This document shows, piece by piece, positions 48,216 through 57,952 of a DNA stretch of 64,000 bases. The notes beneath the pieces are model-generated. The model saw only the letters and a list, made by a program, of their open reading frames with translations, was not told where the DNA came from and ran no database searches. The stretch is from Burkholderiaceae bacterium (GTDB lineage Bacteria > Pseudomonadota > Gammaproteobacteria > Burkholderiales > Burkholderiaceae_C): positions 124,001 through 188,000 of the forward strand of contig JACKLN010000004.1 of assembly GCA_024235855.1 (NCBI GenBank), in the 5' to 3' direction. Both the position numbers and the translations under genes were made by a program. How positions within the stretch are numbered: position 1 is the first letter of the stretch; the number at the start of each line of letters is the position of its first letter.

Positions 48216-50276
48216 ATGACCGACCCCGCTCAGGACCACCTGCAGGCCGTGCTGACGGCGATGGCCGGCGCCCACGCCCGCCCGCGCGAGGACCAGCTGG
48301 CCGCGGTGCGTGCGCTGGTGGCCGACCATGCGCGCGTGCTGGTGGTGCAGGCCACGGGCTGGGGCAAGTCGGCCGTGTACTGGGCGGCCACGTCGGCCCT
48401 GCGCGCGGCGGGCGCCGGGCCGACGCTGGTGGTCAGCCCGCTGCTGGCGCTGATGCGCGACCAGGTGCAGGCCGCGGCCCGCGCCGGCCTGCGGGCGGCA
48501 ACGATCAACTCGACGAACGTGGACGACTGGCCCGCCGTCTTCGACGCCATCGCCGCCGGCACGCTGGACGTGCTGCTGGTCTCGCCCGAGCGTCTGGCCA
48601 ACCCCGCCTTCGCGGCGCGCCTGCCGGACCTGGTGGCCGCGGCCGGGCTGGTGGTGATCGACGAGGCGCACTGCATCTCCGACTGGGACTTCGACTTCCG
48701 GCCCGACTACCAGCGCCTGTCGCGCACGCTGCTGGGCGTCGGGCCCGGCACCCCGGTGCTGGCCACCACGGCCACGGCCAACCAGCGTGTCACCGACGAC
48801 ATCGCCCGGCAACTCGGCGCGCAGACCCGCACCTTCCGCGGCTCGCTGGCGCGCGCGTCGCTGCGGCTGGCCGTGGTGCCAGGGCTCGGTGCGCTGGAGC
48901 GCGCGGCCTGGGTGGCCGATGCCCTGGCCCTGCTGCCCGGCTCGGGCATCGTCTACACGCTCACGGTGGCCGAGGCCGAGCGGCTGGCCGGTTTCCTGGC
49001 CCACTGCGGTTTCGCGGTGGCGGCCTACCACGGCGGCCTGGAGACCGCGCAGCGCCAACGCATCGAGGACCGCCTGCGCGACAACGCGCTGAAGGCCGTG
49101 GTGGCCACGTCGGCGCTGGGCATGGGCTACGACAAGCCCGACCTCGCCTTCTGCCTGCACGTCGGCTCGCCGGCGTCGCCGGTGGCCTACTACCAGCAGG
49201 TGGGCCGCGCCGGCCGCGCCCTGCCCGACGCGGTGGCCGTGCTGCTGCCGGCCGACAGCGACGAGGCGGTGTGGGCCTACTTCGCCACCGCCGGCGTGCC
49301 GGAACCGGCGCGGGTGGACCGGCTGCTGGCGGCACTGGCCGACGGGCCGCTGTCGGTGGTCGAGCTGGAACAGGCCACGACGCTGCGCCGCGGACGCATC
49401 GAGGCGCTGCTGAAGATCCTGGCCGTGGAGGACGTGGTGCAGCGCCAGGGCCGGGCCTGGGCGCTGACCGGCCGCCCCTGGACCTTCGACGCCCCACGCT
49501 GGCAGGCGCTGGCCCGCGTACGCGCGCAGGAAGCCGACCTGATGCGCCGCTTCGCCGCCGGCCGTGGCTGCCTGATGCGCTTCCTGCAGCAGGCGTTGGA
49601 CGACCCCGACCCGCAGGACTGCGGCCGCTGCAGCGTCTGCACGGGCGAGCTGCCTCCCCCGGGTGCGCAGCCTTCGCCGGCCCGCGTGCAACAGGCGCTG
49701 ACCCACGCACGCGGCCAGGACGTGGTGCTGGAGCCGCGCAAGCTCTGGCCCACCGGCGTGGCAGGCCGCAAGGGGCGGATCCAGGGTGCCAGCCCGGGGC
49801 GGGCCCTGGCCTTTGCCGACGACCCGGGTTGGTCCGCGCTGCTGCGGCCGCTGCTCGATGGCCCCGACACCGAAGCCCCGGCGCCGGTGCTGCAGGGCCT
49901 GGTCGATGTGCTGGCGCGCTGGCGATCGCAGTGGAACGCACGCCCGGTGGCCGTGGTGCCCATGCCTTCGCGGCGCCACCCCCGGCTCGTGGATTCGATG
50001 GCGGCCCACCTGGCCCGCGTCGGCCGCCTGCCACTGCTGCCGCTGCTGGACCACCACGGCCCCGAGCCGAGTGATGACCTCGCCTCGGCGGCGCGCGTGA
50101 CCGCGCTGCGGCAATCGCTGCGGCTGGTCGAGGACGCCCGCGTGCCCACGGACGGACCGCTGCTGCTGGTGGACGCCAGCCTGCGCAGCGGCTGGACGGT
50201 CACGGTGGCCGGGGCGCTGCTGCGCGACGCCGGCGCCGTCGAGGTGCTACCAATGGTGCTGCACCAGCGGCCTTGA
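48216..50276 (+). CDS. RecQ-like DNA helicase with PRTase-like C-terminus
   Basis: A 686-residue superfamily 2 helicase. Walker A is QATGWGKSAVYW (Lys51), motif II is VVIDEAHCISDWD (149-155), and motif VI is QQVGRAGRALPDA. A RecQ zinc site follows: GRGCLMRF, then DCGRCSVCTG gives four cysteines. The last 150 residues are not RecQ: VAVVPMPSRRHPRLVDSMAAHLAR and LLLVDASLRSGWTVTVAGALLRDAGA resemble a type I phosphoribosyltransferase (ComF-like) fold, though the Asp-Asp of the PRPP loop is reduced to Asp-Ala. No HRDC domain is seen. It probably unwinds DNA in repair; the tail's role is unknown. Confidence 0.88.
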   Translation: MTDPAQDHLQAVLTAMAGAHARPREDQLAAVRALVADHARVLVVQATGWGKSAVYWAATSALRAAGAGPTLVVSPLLALMRDQVQAAARAGLRAATINSTNVDDWPAVFDAIAAGTLDVLLVSPERLANPAFAARLPDLVAAAGLVVIDEAHCISDWDFDFRPDYQRLSRTLLGVGPGTPVLATTATANQRVTDDIARQLGAQTRTFRGSLARASLRLAVVPGLGALERAAWVADALALLPGSGIVYTLTVAEAERLAGFLAHCGFAVAAYHGGLETAQRQRIEDRLRDNALKAVVATSALGMGYDKPDLAFCLHVGSPASPVAYYQQVGRAGRALPDAVAVLLPADSDEAVWAYFATAGVPEPARVDRLLAALADGPLSVVELEQATTLRRGRIEALLKILAVEDVVQRQGRAWALTGRPWTFDAPRWQALARVRAQEADLMRRFAAGRGCLMRFLQQALDDPDPQDCGRCSVCTGELPPPGAQPSPARVQQALTHARGQDVVLEPRKLWPTGVAGRKGRIQGASPGRALAFADDPGWSALLRPLLDGPDTEAPAPVLQGLVDVLARWRSQWNARPVAVVPMPSRRHPRLVDSMAAHLARVGRLPLLPLLDHHGPEPSDDLASAARVTALRQSLRLVEDARVPTDGPLLLVDASLRSGWTVTVAGALLRDAGAVEVLPMVLHQRP

Positions 50277-50328
50277 GCGTCGCGGGCCAACGGCAGGCGC
50301 CGGGCCGGGCGGCGACAATCACGCACCG

Positions 50329-51144
50329 ATGCCCCGCACCCTCGTCTTCTGCCACGCCAACGGCTTTCCGGCCGGCACCTACCGCCAACTGTTCGAACAC
50401 TGGCGCGCGGCCGGCTGGCACGTGCTGGCGCCGGAGAAGTTCGGCCACGACCCGCGCTACCCGGTCAGCAGCAACTGGCCGCACCTGCGCGACGAACTGA
50501 TCGACTTCATCCGCGTGCACACCGCCGGCCGGCCCGTGTGGCTGGTCGGCCATTCGCTGGGCGGCTACCTGGCCCTGCTGGCGGCCTGCCACCGGCCGGA
50601 CCTGGCCCGCGGCGTGGTGCTGGTGGATTCACCCGTGGTCGGCGGCTGGCGCGCGCACAGCATCCAGGTCGTCAAGGCCACGCGGCTGATCGGCCGCGTG
50701 TCGCCGGGCAAGGTGTCGCAGACGCGGCGCGAGCGCTGGCCGTCGCGCGACGCGGCGCTGGCGCACTTCGCCGCCAAGCCCGCCTTCGCGCGCTGGGCGC
50801 CGGGCGTGCTGGCCGACTACATCGCCGCCGGCACCGAGCCGGCACCCGAGGGTGGCGTGCAGCTGGCCTTCCGACGCGCCGTGGAGACCCACATCTACAA
50901 CACGCTGCCCCACGTCTTCGACCGCGTGCTGCACCGCCATCCGCCGCAGTGCCCGGTGGCCTTCATCGGCGGCACGCAGTCCACCGAGGTGCGGCAGGTG
51001 GGCCTGGCGCTGACGCGCGCCGTCACCCGCGGCCGGCTGCGCTGGATCGAGGGCTCGCACCTGTTCCCGATGGAGCAGCCGCAGGCCACCGCCGACGCGG
51101 TGCAGGCCGAACTGCAGACGATGCTGGAGGAGAAGACGCCATGA
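50329..51144 (+). CDS. Alpha/beta-fold hydrolase
   Basis: A 271-residue soluble serine hydrolase. It opens with the oxyanion loop TLVFCHANGFPAGTYRQLFEHW (HANGF), has the nucleophile elbow VGHSLGGYLALLAA, and ends with the catalytic His in EGSHLFPMEQP. The HANGFPAGTY opening marks a widespread proteobacterial subgroup with no fixed substrate. It overlaps HMG-CoA lyase by 4 bases, so the two are coupled; a thioester or ester linked to branched-chain breakdown would fit, but this is inference. Confidence 0.87.
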   Translation: MPRTLVFCHANGFPAGTYRQLFEHWRAAGWHVLAPEKFGHDPRYPVSSNWPHLRDELIDFIRVHTAGRPVWLVGHSLGGYLALLAACHRPDLARGVVLVDSPVVGGWRAHSIQVVKATRLIGRVSPGKVSQTRRERWPSRDAALAHFAAKPAFARWAPGVLADYIAAGTEPAPEGGVQLAFRRAVETHIYNTLPHVFDRVLHRHPPQCPVAFIGGTQSTEVRQVGLALTRAVTRGRLRWIEGSHLFPMEQPQATADAVQAELQTMLEEKTP

Positions 51145-52055
51145 CCGAGACCGTGCGCCTCGTGGAGGTCGGCCCGCGCGACGGGCTGCAGAACGAACCG
51201 AACCCGGTGCCCACCGCGGTGAAGCTGGAGCTCATCCGGCGGCTGGCCGACGCCGGGCTGCGCTGCATCGAGGCCACCGCCTTCGTCAGCCCGAAGTGGG
51301 TGCCGCAGATGGCCGATCAGGCGGATGTCATGGCCGGCCTTCCGGCGCGGTCGGACGTCGCTTTCCCGGTGTTGGCCCCGAACCTGAAGGGCTACGAGGC
51401 CGCCGTGGCCGCCGGCGCAAAGGAGGTGGCGATCTTCGGCGCCGCCAGCGAGAGTTTCTCGCAGCGCAACATCAACTGCAGCATCGCCGAATCGATGGCC
51501 CGCTTCGCGCCGGTGATGGCCGCGGCGGCACGCGACGGCGTGCGCGTGCGCGGCTACGTGTCCTGCGTGGTGGCCTGCCCGTACGAAGGTGCGGTGGCGC
51601 CGGCGCAGGCCGCGGCGGTGGCGGCGGAGTTGCACGCCATGGGCTGCTACGAGGTGTCGCTGGGCGACACCATCGGCGCCGGTACGCCGGCCAGCGTGCT
51701 GGCGCTGCTGGAAGCCACCGCGGCGCGGGTGCCGGTGGCGGCGCTGGCCGGGCACTACCACGACACCTACGGCATGGCGGTGGCCAACGTGGCCGCGTCC
51801 TATGGCTTCGGGCTGCGCGTGTTCGACAGCTCGGTGGCCGGCCTGGGCGGCTGCCCCTACGCCAAGGGCGCCACCGGCAACGTGGCCACCGAGGACCTGG
51901 TCTACCTGCTGCACGGCCTGGGCGCGGCCACGGGCGTGGACGAGGACGCGCTGGCCGACACCGGCGCCTGGATCAGCGCCCAGCTCGGGCGCGCAAATGG
52001 CTCGCGCGCCGGCCGCGCGCGGCTGGCGAAACGGCCGGCCGCGACCGGCGCCTGA
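51141..52055 (+). CDS. mvaB: Hydroxymethylglutaryl-CoA lyase
   Basis: Cleaves 3-hydroxy-3-methylglutaryl-CoA to acetyl-CoA and acetoacetate, the last step of leucine breakdown. The 304-residue TIM-barrel protein has the substrate-loop VGPRDGLQNEPN, the metal-site HYHDTYG and the active-site signature SVAGLGGCPYAKGATGN with its catalytic Cys. The Lys/Arg-rich tail is short. Isovaleryl-CoA and methylcrotonyl-CoA genes, common neighbours in Burkholderiales, are not in the window. The coupled hydrolase gene lies directly upstream. Confidence 0.95.
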   Translation: MTETVRLVEVGPRDGLQNEPNPVPTAVKLELIRRLADAGLRCIEATAFVSPKWVPQMADQADVMAGLPARSDVAFPVLAPNLKGYEAAVAAGAKEVAIFGAASESFSQRNINCSIAESMARFAPVMAAAARDGVRVRGYVSCVVACPYEGAVAPAQAAAVAAELHAMGCYEVSLGDTIGAGTPASVLALLEATAARVPVAALAGHYHDTYGMAVANVAASYGFGLRVFDSSVAGLGGCPYAKGATGNVATEDLVYLLHGLGAATGVDEDALADTGAWISAQLGRANGSRAGRARLAKRPAATGA

Positions 52056-52090
52056 GCACCCACGGGGGCGGCCCGGTTCGGTCCGGCCCG

Positions 52091-52096
52091 TATACT
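52091..52096 (+). promoter_or_regulatory. Possible -10 box for pyrG
   Basis: TATACT matches the sigma-70 -10 consensus at five of six bases, is AT-rich in its setting, and lies 66 bases before the pyrG ATG. No convincing -35 is seen at 16-18 bases upstream. Confidence 0.4.
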
Positions 52097-52162
52097 CGTG
52101 CTTTACCAACGGGGCGTTCGCACCGGCTGGCGCGGCCGGCTGGCAGGCGGGCGCCGGTTTGC

Positions 52163-53809
52163 ATGACCAAATACGTCTTCGTCACCGGCGGCGTGGTGTC
52201 TTCCCTGGGCAAGGGCATCGCGTCGGCGTCGCTGGCGGCCATCCTCGAGTCGCGCGGGCTCAAGGTCACTCTGATGAAGCTGGATCCCTACCTGAACGTG
52301 GATCCAGGGACGATGAGCCCCTTCCAGCACGGCGAGGTCTTCGTCACCGACGACGGTGCCGAGACCGACCTCGACCTGGGCCACTACGAGCGCTTCATCA
52401 GCACCCGGATGAAGCGGGCCAACAACTTCACGACCGGCCAGATCTACAAGAGCGTGCTCGAGAAGGAGCGGCGCGGCGACTACCTGGGCAAGACGGTGCA
52501 GGTGATCCCGCACGTCACCAACGAGATCCAGGAGTTCGTGGCCCGCGGTGCGGCCGGCGTGGACGTGGCCATCGTCGAGGTGGGCGGCACGGTGGGCGAC
52601 ATCGAGAGCCTGCCCTTCCTGGAGGCCGTCCGCCAGATGGCGCTGCGCGGCGGCCCCAACAGCGCCGCCTTCGTGCACTTGACCTACGTGCCGTGGATCG
52701 CCGCGGCGGGCGAATTGAAGACCAAGCCCACGCAGCACACGGTGCAGAAGATGCGCGAGATCGGCATCCAGCCCGACGCGCTGCTGTGCCGCGCCGACCG
52801 CGAGGTGCCCGAGGACGAGCGCGACAAGATCAGCCTGTTCACCAACGTGCCGCGGCACGGGGTGATCAGCATGTGGGACGTGGACACCATCTACAAGGTA
52901 CCGCGCATGCTGCACGAGCAGGGCCTGGACGAGCTGATCTGCATGAAGCTGCAGCTGCTGACCAAGCCCGCCGACCTGAAGCGCTGGGACACCCTGGTGC
53001 ACGAGGTCACGCACCCGCGCGCCACCGTGAAGATCGCGATGTGCGGCAAGTACACCGACCTGTCGGACAGCTACAAGTCGCTCAACGAGGCGCTGCGCCA
53101 CGCCGGCATCCACAACCACGCGCGGGTGGAGATCGACTACGTCGATTCCGAGACGCTGACGCCGGCCTCGGTGGACAAGCTGGCCGCGTTCGACGCCATC
53201 CTGGTGCCCGGCGGTTTCGGCAAGCGCGGCGTGGAAGGCAAGATCCTGGCCGCGAAGTTCGCGCGTGAACACCGCGTGCCCTACCTGGGCATCTGCCTGG
53301 GCATGCAGGTGGCCACCATCGAATACGCGCGCCACATGGCCGGGCTGGACGGTGCCAACAGCACCGAGTTCGACCCGGAGACGCCGCACCCCATCATCGC
53401 GCTGATCGACGAGTGGCAGGACAGCGACGGCAGCATCCAGAAGCGCAGCGCCAGTTCCGACCTCGGCGGCACCATGCGCCTGGGCGCGCAGAGCGCGGAC
53501 GTCAAGCCCGGCACGCTGGCGCACCAGATCTACGGCCCGGTGGTCACCGAGCGCCACCGCCACCGCTACGAGGCCAACGAGCACTACCTGGAGCGCCTGC
53601 AGCAGGCCGGCCTGGTGATCAGCGCCATCACGCAGCGCGAGAAGCTCACCGAGATCGTCGAACTGCCCCAGGACACGCACCCCTGGTTCGTCGGCGTGCA
53701 GTTCCACCCGGAGTTCAAGAGCACGCCCTGGGCCGGCCACCCGCTGTTCACCAGCTACGTGAAGGCGGCGCTGGCGCGCCATGAGGCCAACCAGGCCAAG
53801 GCCGCCTGA
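52163..53809 (+). CDS. pyrG: CTP synthase
   Basis: Makes CTP from UTP, ATP and glutamine. The 548-residue protein has the synthetase domain (MTKYVFVTGGVVSSLGKGI; HYERFI; VGGTVGDIES) and the C-terminal glutamine amidotransferase domain with the nucleophile in LGICLGMQ and the FHPEF His-Glu pair. Length and order are standard. It is followed 8 bases later by kdsA, the usual order in Beta- and Gammaproteobacteria, in a run that continues to eno and ftsB. Confidence 0.98.
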   Translation: MTKYVFVTGGVVSSLGKGIASASLAAILESRGLKVTLMKLDPYLNVDPGTMSPFQHGEVFVTDDGAETDLDLGHYERFISTRMKRANNFTTGQIYKSVLEKERRGDYLGKTVQVIPHVTNEIQEFVARGAAGVDVAIVEVGGTVGDIESLPFLEAVRQMALRGGPNSAAFVHLTYVPWIAAAGELKTKPTQHTVQKMREIGIQPDALLCRADREVPEDERDKISLFTNVPRHGVISMWDVDTIYKVPRMLHEQGLDELICMKLQLLTKPADLKRWDTLVHEVTHPRATVKIAMCGKYTDLSDSYKSLNEALRHAGIHNHARVEIDYVDSETLTPASVDKLAAFDAILVPGGFGKRGVEGKILAAKFAREHRVPYLGICLGMQVATIEYARHMAGLDGANSTEFDPETPHPIIALIDEWQDSDGSIQKRSASSDLGGTMRLGAQSADVKPGTLAHQIYGPVVTERHRHRYEANEHYLERLQQAGLVISAITQREKLTEIVELPQDTHPWFVGVQFHPEFKSTPWAGHPLFTSYVKAALARHEANQAKAA

Positions 53810-53817
53810 GGTTCACG

Positions 53818-54675
53818 ATGGAACTCTGCGGCTTCCCCGTCGGCCTGGACCGGCCCTTCTTCCTGATCAGCGGCCCCTGCGTCGTCGAGAGCGAGCAGCT
53901 GCAGATGGACGTGGCGGGCGCGCTGAAGGAGATGACCGCCGAGTTCGGCATCCCCTTCATCTTCAAGAGCAGCTACGACAAGGCCAACCGCAGCAGCGGC
54001 GCCAGCTTCCGCGGCCCGGGCATGGAGCGCGGGCTGGAGATCCTGGCCAAGGTGAAACGGGAACTCGGCGTGCCGGTGCTCACCGACGTGCACGGCGAAG
54101 CCGAGATCCCGGCCGTGGCCGCGGTGGTGGACGTGCTGCAGACGCCGGCCTTCCTGTGCCGGCAGACCGACTTCATCCGCGCCGTGGCGCAAAGCGGCAA
54201 GCCGGTGAACATCAAGAAGGGCCAGTTCCTGGCGCCGCACGACATGAAGCACGTCATCGACAAGGCCCGCGCCGCCGCGCGCGAGGCGGGCCTGTCGGAA
54301 GACCGCTTCCTGGCCTGCGAGCGCGGTGCGAGCTTCGGCTACAACAACCTGGTCTCCGACATGCGCAGCCTGGCCATCATGCGCGAGACGGGCGCGCCGG
54401 TGGTCTTCGATGCCACCCACAGCGTGCAGCTGCCCGGCGGCCAGGGCACGAGTTCCGGTGGCCAGCGCGAGTTCGTGCCCGTGCTCAGCCGCGCCGCCGT
54501 GGCCGTGGGCGTGGCCGGCCTGTTCATGGAAACCCACCCCGACCCGCTGAACGCCAAGAGCGACGGGCCCAACGCCGTACCGCTGAAGCACATGCGCGCG
54601 CTGCTGGCGCAGTTGGTGGCGCTGGACCGCGTGGTCAAGACCCAGCCGCTGCTGGAGAACGACTTCAGCTGCTGA
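53818..54675 (+). CDS. kdsA: 3-deoxy-8-phosphooctulonate synthase
   Basis: Condenses phosphoenolpyruvate and arabinose 5-phosphate to KDO-8-phosphate for lipopolysaccharide. The 285-residue barrel shows FFLISGPCVVES, FKSSYDKANRSS, RQTDFIRAV and NIKKGQFLAP, all diagnostic. Cys21 in SGPC is the residue of the metal-dependent class (Asn in the metal-free E. coli enzyme), so this one probably needs Fe(II), Zn or Mn. It lies between pyrG and the DUF1330 gene, all on one strand with gaps under 20 bases. Confidence 0.97.
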   Translation: MELCGFPVGLDRPFFLISGPCVVESEQLQMDVAGALKEMTAEFGIPFIFKSSYDKANRSSGASFRGPGMERGLEILAKVKRELGVPVLTDVHGEAEIPAVAAVVDVLQTPAFLCRQTDFIRAVAQSGKPVNIKKGQFLAPHDMKHVIDKARAAAREAGLSEDRFLACERGASFGYNNLVSDMRSLAIMRETGAPVVFDATHSVQLPGGQGTSSGGQREFVPVLSRAAVAVGVAGLFMETHPDPLNAKSDGPNAVPLKHMRALLAQLVALDRVVKTQPLLENDFSC

Positions 54676-54694
54676 AGACCACCGAGGACACCCG

Positions 54695-55006
54695 ATGACC
54701 GCCCCCGCCTACCTGATCGTCGAGATGGACATCAGCGACCCCGAGCGCTACCGCCAGTACATGGCCGAGGCGCCGGCGGTGGTGAAGGCCTTCGGCGGCG
54801 AGTACCTGGTGCGCGGCGGCCGCCACGAGACGCTGGAAGGCGACTGGCAGCCGCACCGCATCGCCCTGCTGAAGTTTCCGAGCTTCGCGCAGGCCAAGGC
54901 CTTCTACGAGACCAGCGACTACGCCACCCGCGTGAAGCCGCTGCGCGACGGCGCCACGTCGTTCTTCGACATGGTGCTGGTCGAGGGCGTCGACCAGCCC
55001 GTCTGA
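54695..55006 (+). CDS. DUF1330 protein
   Basis: A 103-residue dimeric ferredoxin-like (ABM-like) protein of the DUF1330 family: YLIVEMDISDPERYRQYMAEAP, FGGEYLVRGGRHETLEGDW, ALLKFPSFAQAKAFYETSDY. The reaction, if any, is unknown. Its place between kdsA and eno is conserved in many Burkholderiales, which suggests co-expression with those housekeeping genes rather than a shared pathway. Confidence 0.92.
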   Translation: MTAPAYLIVEMDISDPERYRQYMAEAPAVVKAFGGEYLVRGGRHETLEGDWQPHRIALLKFPSFAQAKAFYETSDYATRVKPLRDGATSFFDMVLVEGVDQPV

Positions 55007-55041
55007 TCCGAATCCACAACTCTGAGCTGAGCAGAACAACC

Positions 55042-56325
<1,284 letters not shown>

Positions 56326-56347
56326 GCGCGCCGCTGCTGCACAGGCC

Positions 56348-56635
56348 ATGCGCCGCTGGCCCTTGTCCACGCTTTCGCTGGCCCTGCTGCTGGCGGCGGT
56401 GCAGGCCGACCTCTGGCTGGGCAAGGGCAACCTGCGCCATGTGTGGCAGCTGGAGCAGTCGCTGACGGCGCAGCAGGCCACCAACGACGCGCTGCGCGCC
56501 ACCAACGCCCGCATCGAGGCCGAGGTGGGCGATCTGGTCGAGGGCCTGGAGATCGTCGAGGAACGTGCGCGCATGGACCTCGGCATGGTGGAGCCCGACG
56601 AGATCCTGGTGCAGATCGCGCCGCCCAAGCGGTGA
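56348..56635 (+). CDS. ftsB: Cell division protein FtsB
   Basis: A 95-residue bitopic membrane protein: a short cytoplasmic start, one membrane helix (LSTLSLALLLAAVQADLWLG), then a coiled coil (LEQSLTAQQATNDALRATNARIEAEVGDLVEG) and the conserved EERARMDLGMVEPDEI. FtsB joins FtsL and FtsQ in the divisome and helps activate septal peptidoglycan synthesis. Its place right after eno is standard in Proteobacteria. Confidence 0.95.
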   Translation: MRRWPLSTLSLALLLAAVQADLWLGKGNLRHVWQLEQSLTAQQATNDALRATNARIEAEVGDLVEGLEIVEERARMDLGMVEPDEILVQIAPPKR

Positions 56636-56651
56636 GCCCGGCGCGCGCGTG

Positions 56652-57293
56652 ATGGGCGACGCGATGCTCGCGGCCGCAGCCCCGCTGCTGGCCGAGGTGT
56701 TCACGCTGTGGGGCAGCCCGGTCACGGTGGTCGAGGTCCTGGCCTTCGTGCTCGCCGTGTGGATGGTGGTGTGCAACTGGCGCGTCAACCCGCTGGCCTG
56801 GCCGCTGGCGATGCTGTCGTCTCTGGGCTACGCGCTGCTGTTCGCGCAGTACCGGCTCTACGGCGAGGCGTCCCTGCAGTTCGTGTTCATCGCGGTGGCC
56901 GTCTGGGGTTGGTGGCAGTGGCTGCGCGGGCACGGTGACGACGGCGCCGCGCTGCGCGTGCACCGGCTCTCCACGCGCGGCCGCTGGGCCGCGCTGGCGG
57001 CAGTGGCCGTGCTGTGGCCGCTGATCGCGCTGGCGCTGCAGCGTTTCACCGACAGCGACATCGCCTGGCTCGACGCCCTGCCCACCGCCGGCAGCCTGGT
57101 GGCGCAGGGGCTGCTGGGCCGCAAGCTGGTGGAGAACTGGCCGGCCTGGGTGGCGGTGAACGTGGTCAGCGTCGGCCTCTTCGCCGTCAAGGGCCTGTGG
57201 CTGACGGTGCTGCTGTACGCGCTGTTCGCGGTGATGGCGCTGGTCGGCTGGCGCACCTGGCACCGGATGGCGACCGACGGAGCACGGCGATGA
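56652..57293 (+). CDS. pnuC: Nicotinamide riboside transporter PnuC
   Basis: A 213-residue membrane protein of the PnuC family with about seven helices. Marks are VCNWRVNPLAWPLAMLSSLGYALLFAQYRLYGEASLQFVFIAVAVWGWWQWLRG (the WGWWQW run is diagnostic) and ENWPAWVAVNVVSVGLFAVKGLWLTVLLYALF. It lets nicotinamide riboside enter down its gradient; trapping needs a kinase, which the next gene supplies through a 4-base overlap. The ATG at 56652 directly follows an in-frame GTG; it lies 16 bases after ftsB. Confidence 0.93.
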   Translation: MGDAMLAAAAPLLAEVFTLWGSPVTVVEVLAFVLAVWMVVCNWRVNPLAWPLAMLSSLGYALLFAQYRLYGEASLQFVFIAVAVWGWWQWLRGHGDDGAALRVHRLSTRGRWAALAAVAVLWPLIALALQRFTDSDIAWLDALPTAGSLVAQGLLGRKLVENWPAWVAVNVVSVGLFAVKGLWLTVLLYALFAVMALVGWRTWHRMATDGARR

Positions 57294-57952
57294 AGATCGC
57301 CATCGTCGGCGCCGAGAGCACCGGCAAGTCGGCCCTGGCCGTGGCCCTGGCCGACGCGCTGGCCGAGGCCACCGGCCTGCGTGTGACCGCCGTGCCGGAG
57401 TGGCTGCGCCTGTGGTGCCAACGCGAAGGCCGCACGCCGCGGCCCGACGAGCAGGCCGCCATCGCTGCCGAGACGCAGGCCCGCATCGACGCCGCGGCCA
57501 CCGCGCACGACATCGTGGTCTGCGACACCACCGCACTGATGACCACCGTCTACAGCGACCTGCTGTTCGCCGACCGCAGCCTGGACACGTTGGCCATCGC
57601 CCACCAGCGCACGATGGCCCTGACGCTGCTGACCGCGCTGGACCTGCCCTGGGTGGCCGACGGCCACCAGCGCGACGGCCCGCATGTGCGTGGCCCCGTG
57701 GACGACCGCGTGCGCGCGCTGCTGATCGACCACGGCCTGCCCTGGGCCCTGGTGACCGGCACCGGGCCGGCGAGGCTGCAGAGCGCGCTGGACGCCGTGG
57801 CGCCGCTGCTGCGGGCGCGCGAGACCCCGCGCCGCGGCCTGTTCAGCCGCCTACTGGACCGCAACGCGGCACCAGAGGCACGTGCCTGGTCGTGCGAGTT
57901 CTGCGACGATCCCGACTGTGAACACGCGCTCCGAACGCCCGCCCCTCGCTGA
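57290..57952 (+). CDS. NadR-like nicotinamide riboside kinase with C-terminal Cys cluster
   Basis: A 220-residue P-loop protein. Walker A is IVGAESTGKSALA, the exact style of the NadR ribosylnicotinamide kinase domain; CDTTALMTTVYSDLLF and LPWVADGHQRDGPHVR are also NadR-like. No NMN adenylyltransferase domain is present. It would phosphorylate the riboside imported by PnuC, to which it is coupled. After the kinase core come about 25 extra residues with WSCEFCDDPDCEH, a possible metal knuckle of Cys/His. This tail overlaps the start of the next gene. Confidence 0.87.
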   Translation: MKIAIVGAESTGKSALAVALADALAEATGLRVTAVPEWLRLWCQREGRTPRPDEQAAIAAETQARIDAAATAHDIVVCDTTALMTTVYSDLLFADRSLDTLAIAHQRTMALTLLTALDLPWVADGHQRDGPHVRGPVDDRVRALLIDHGLPWALVTGTGPARLQSALDAVAPLLRARETPRRGLFSRLLDRNAAPEARAWSCEFCDDPDCEHALRTPAPR

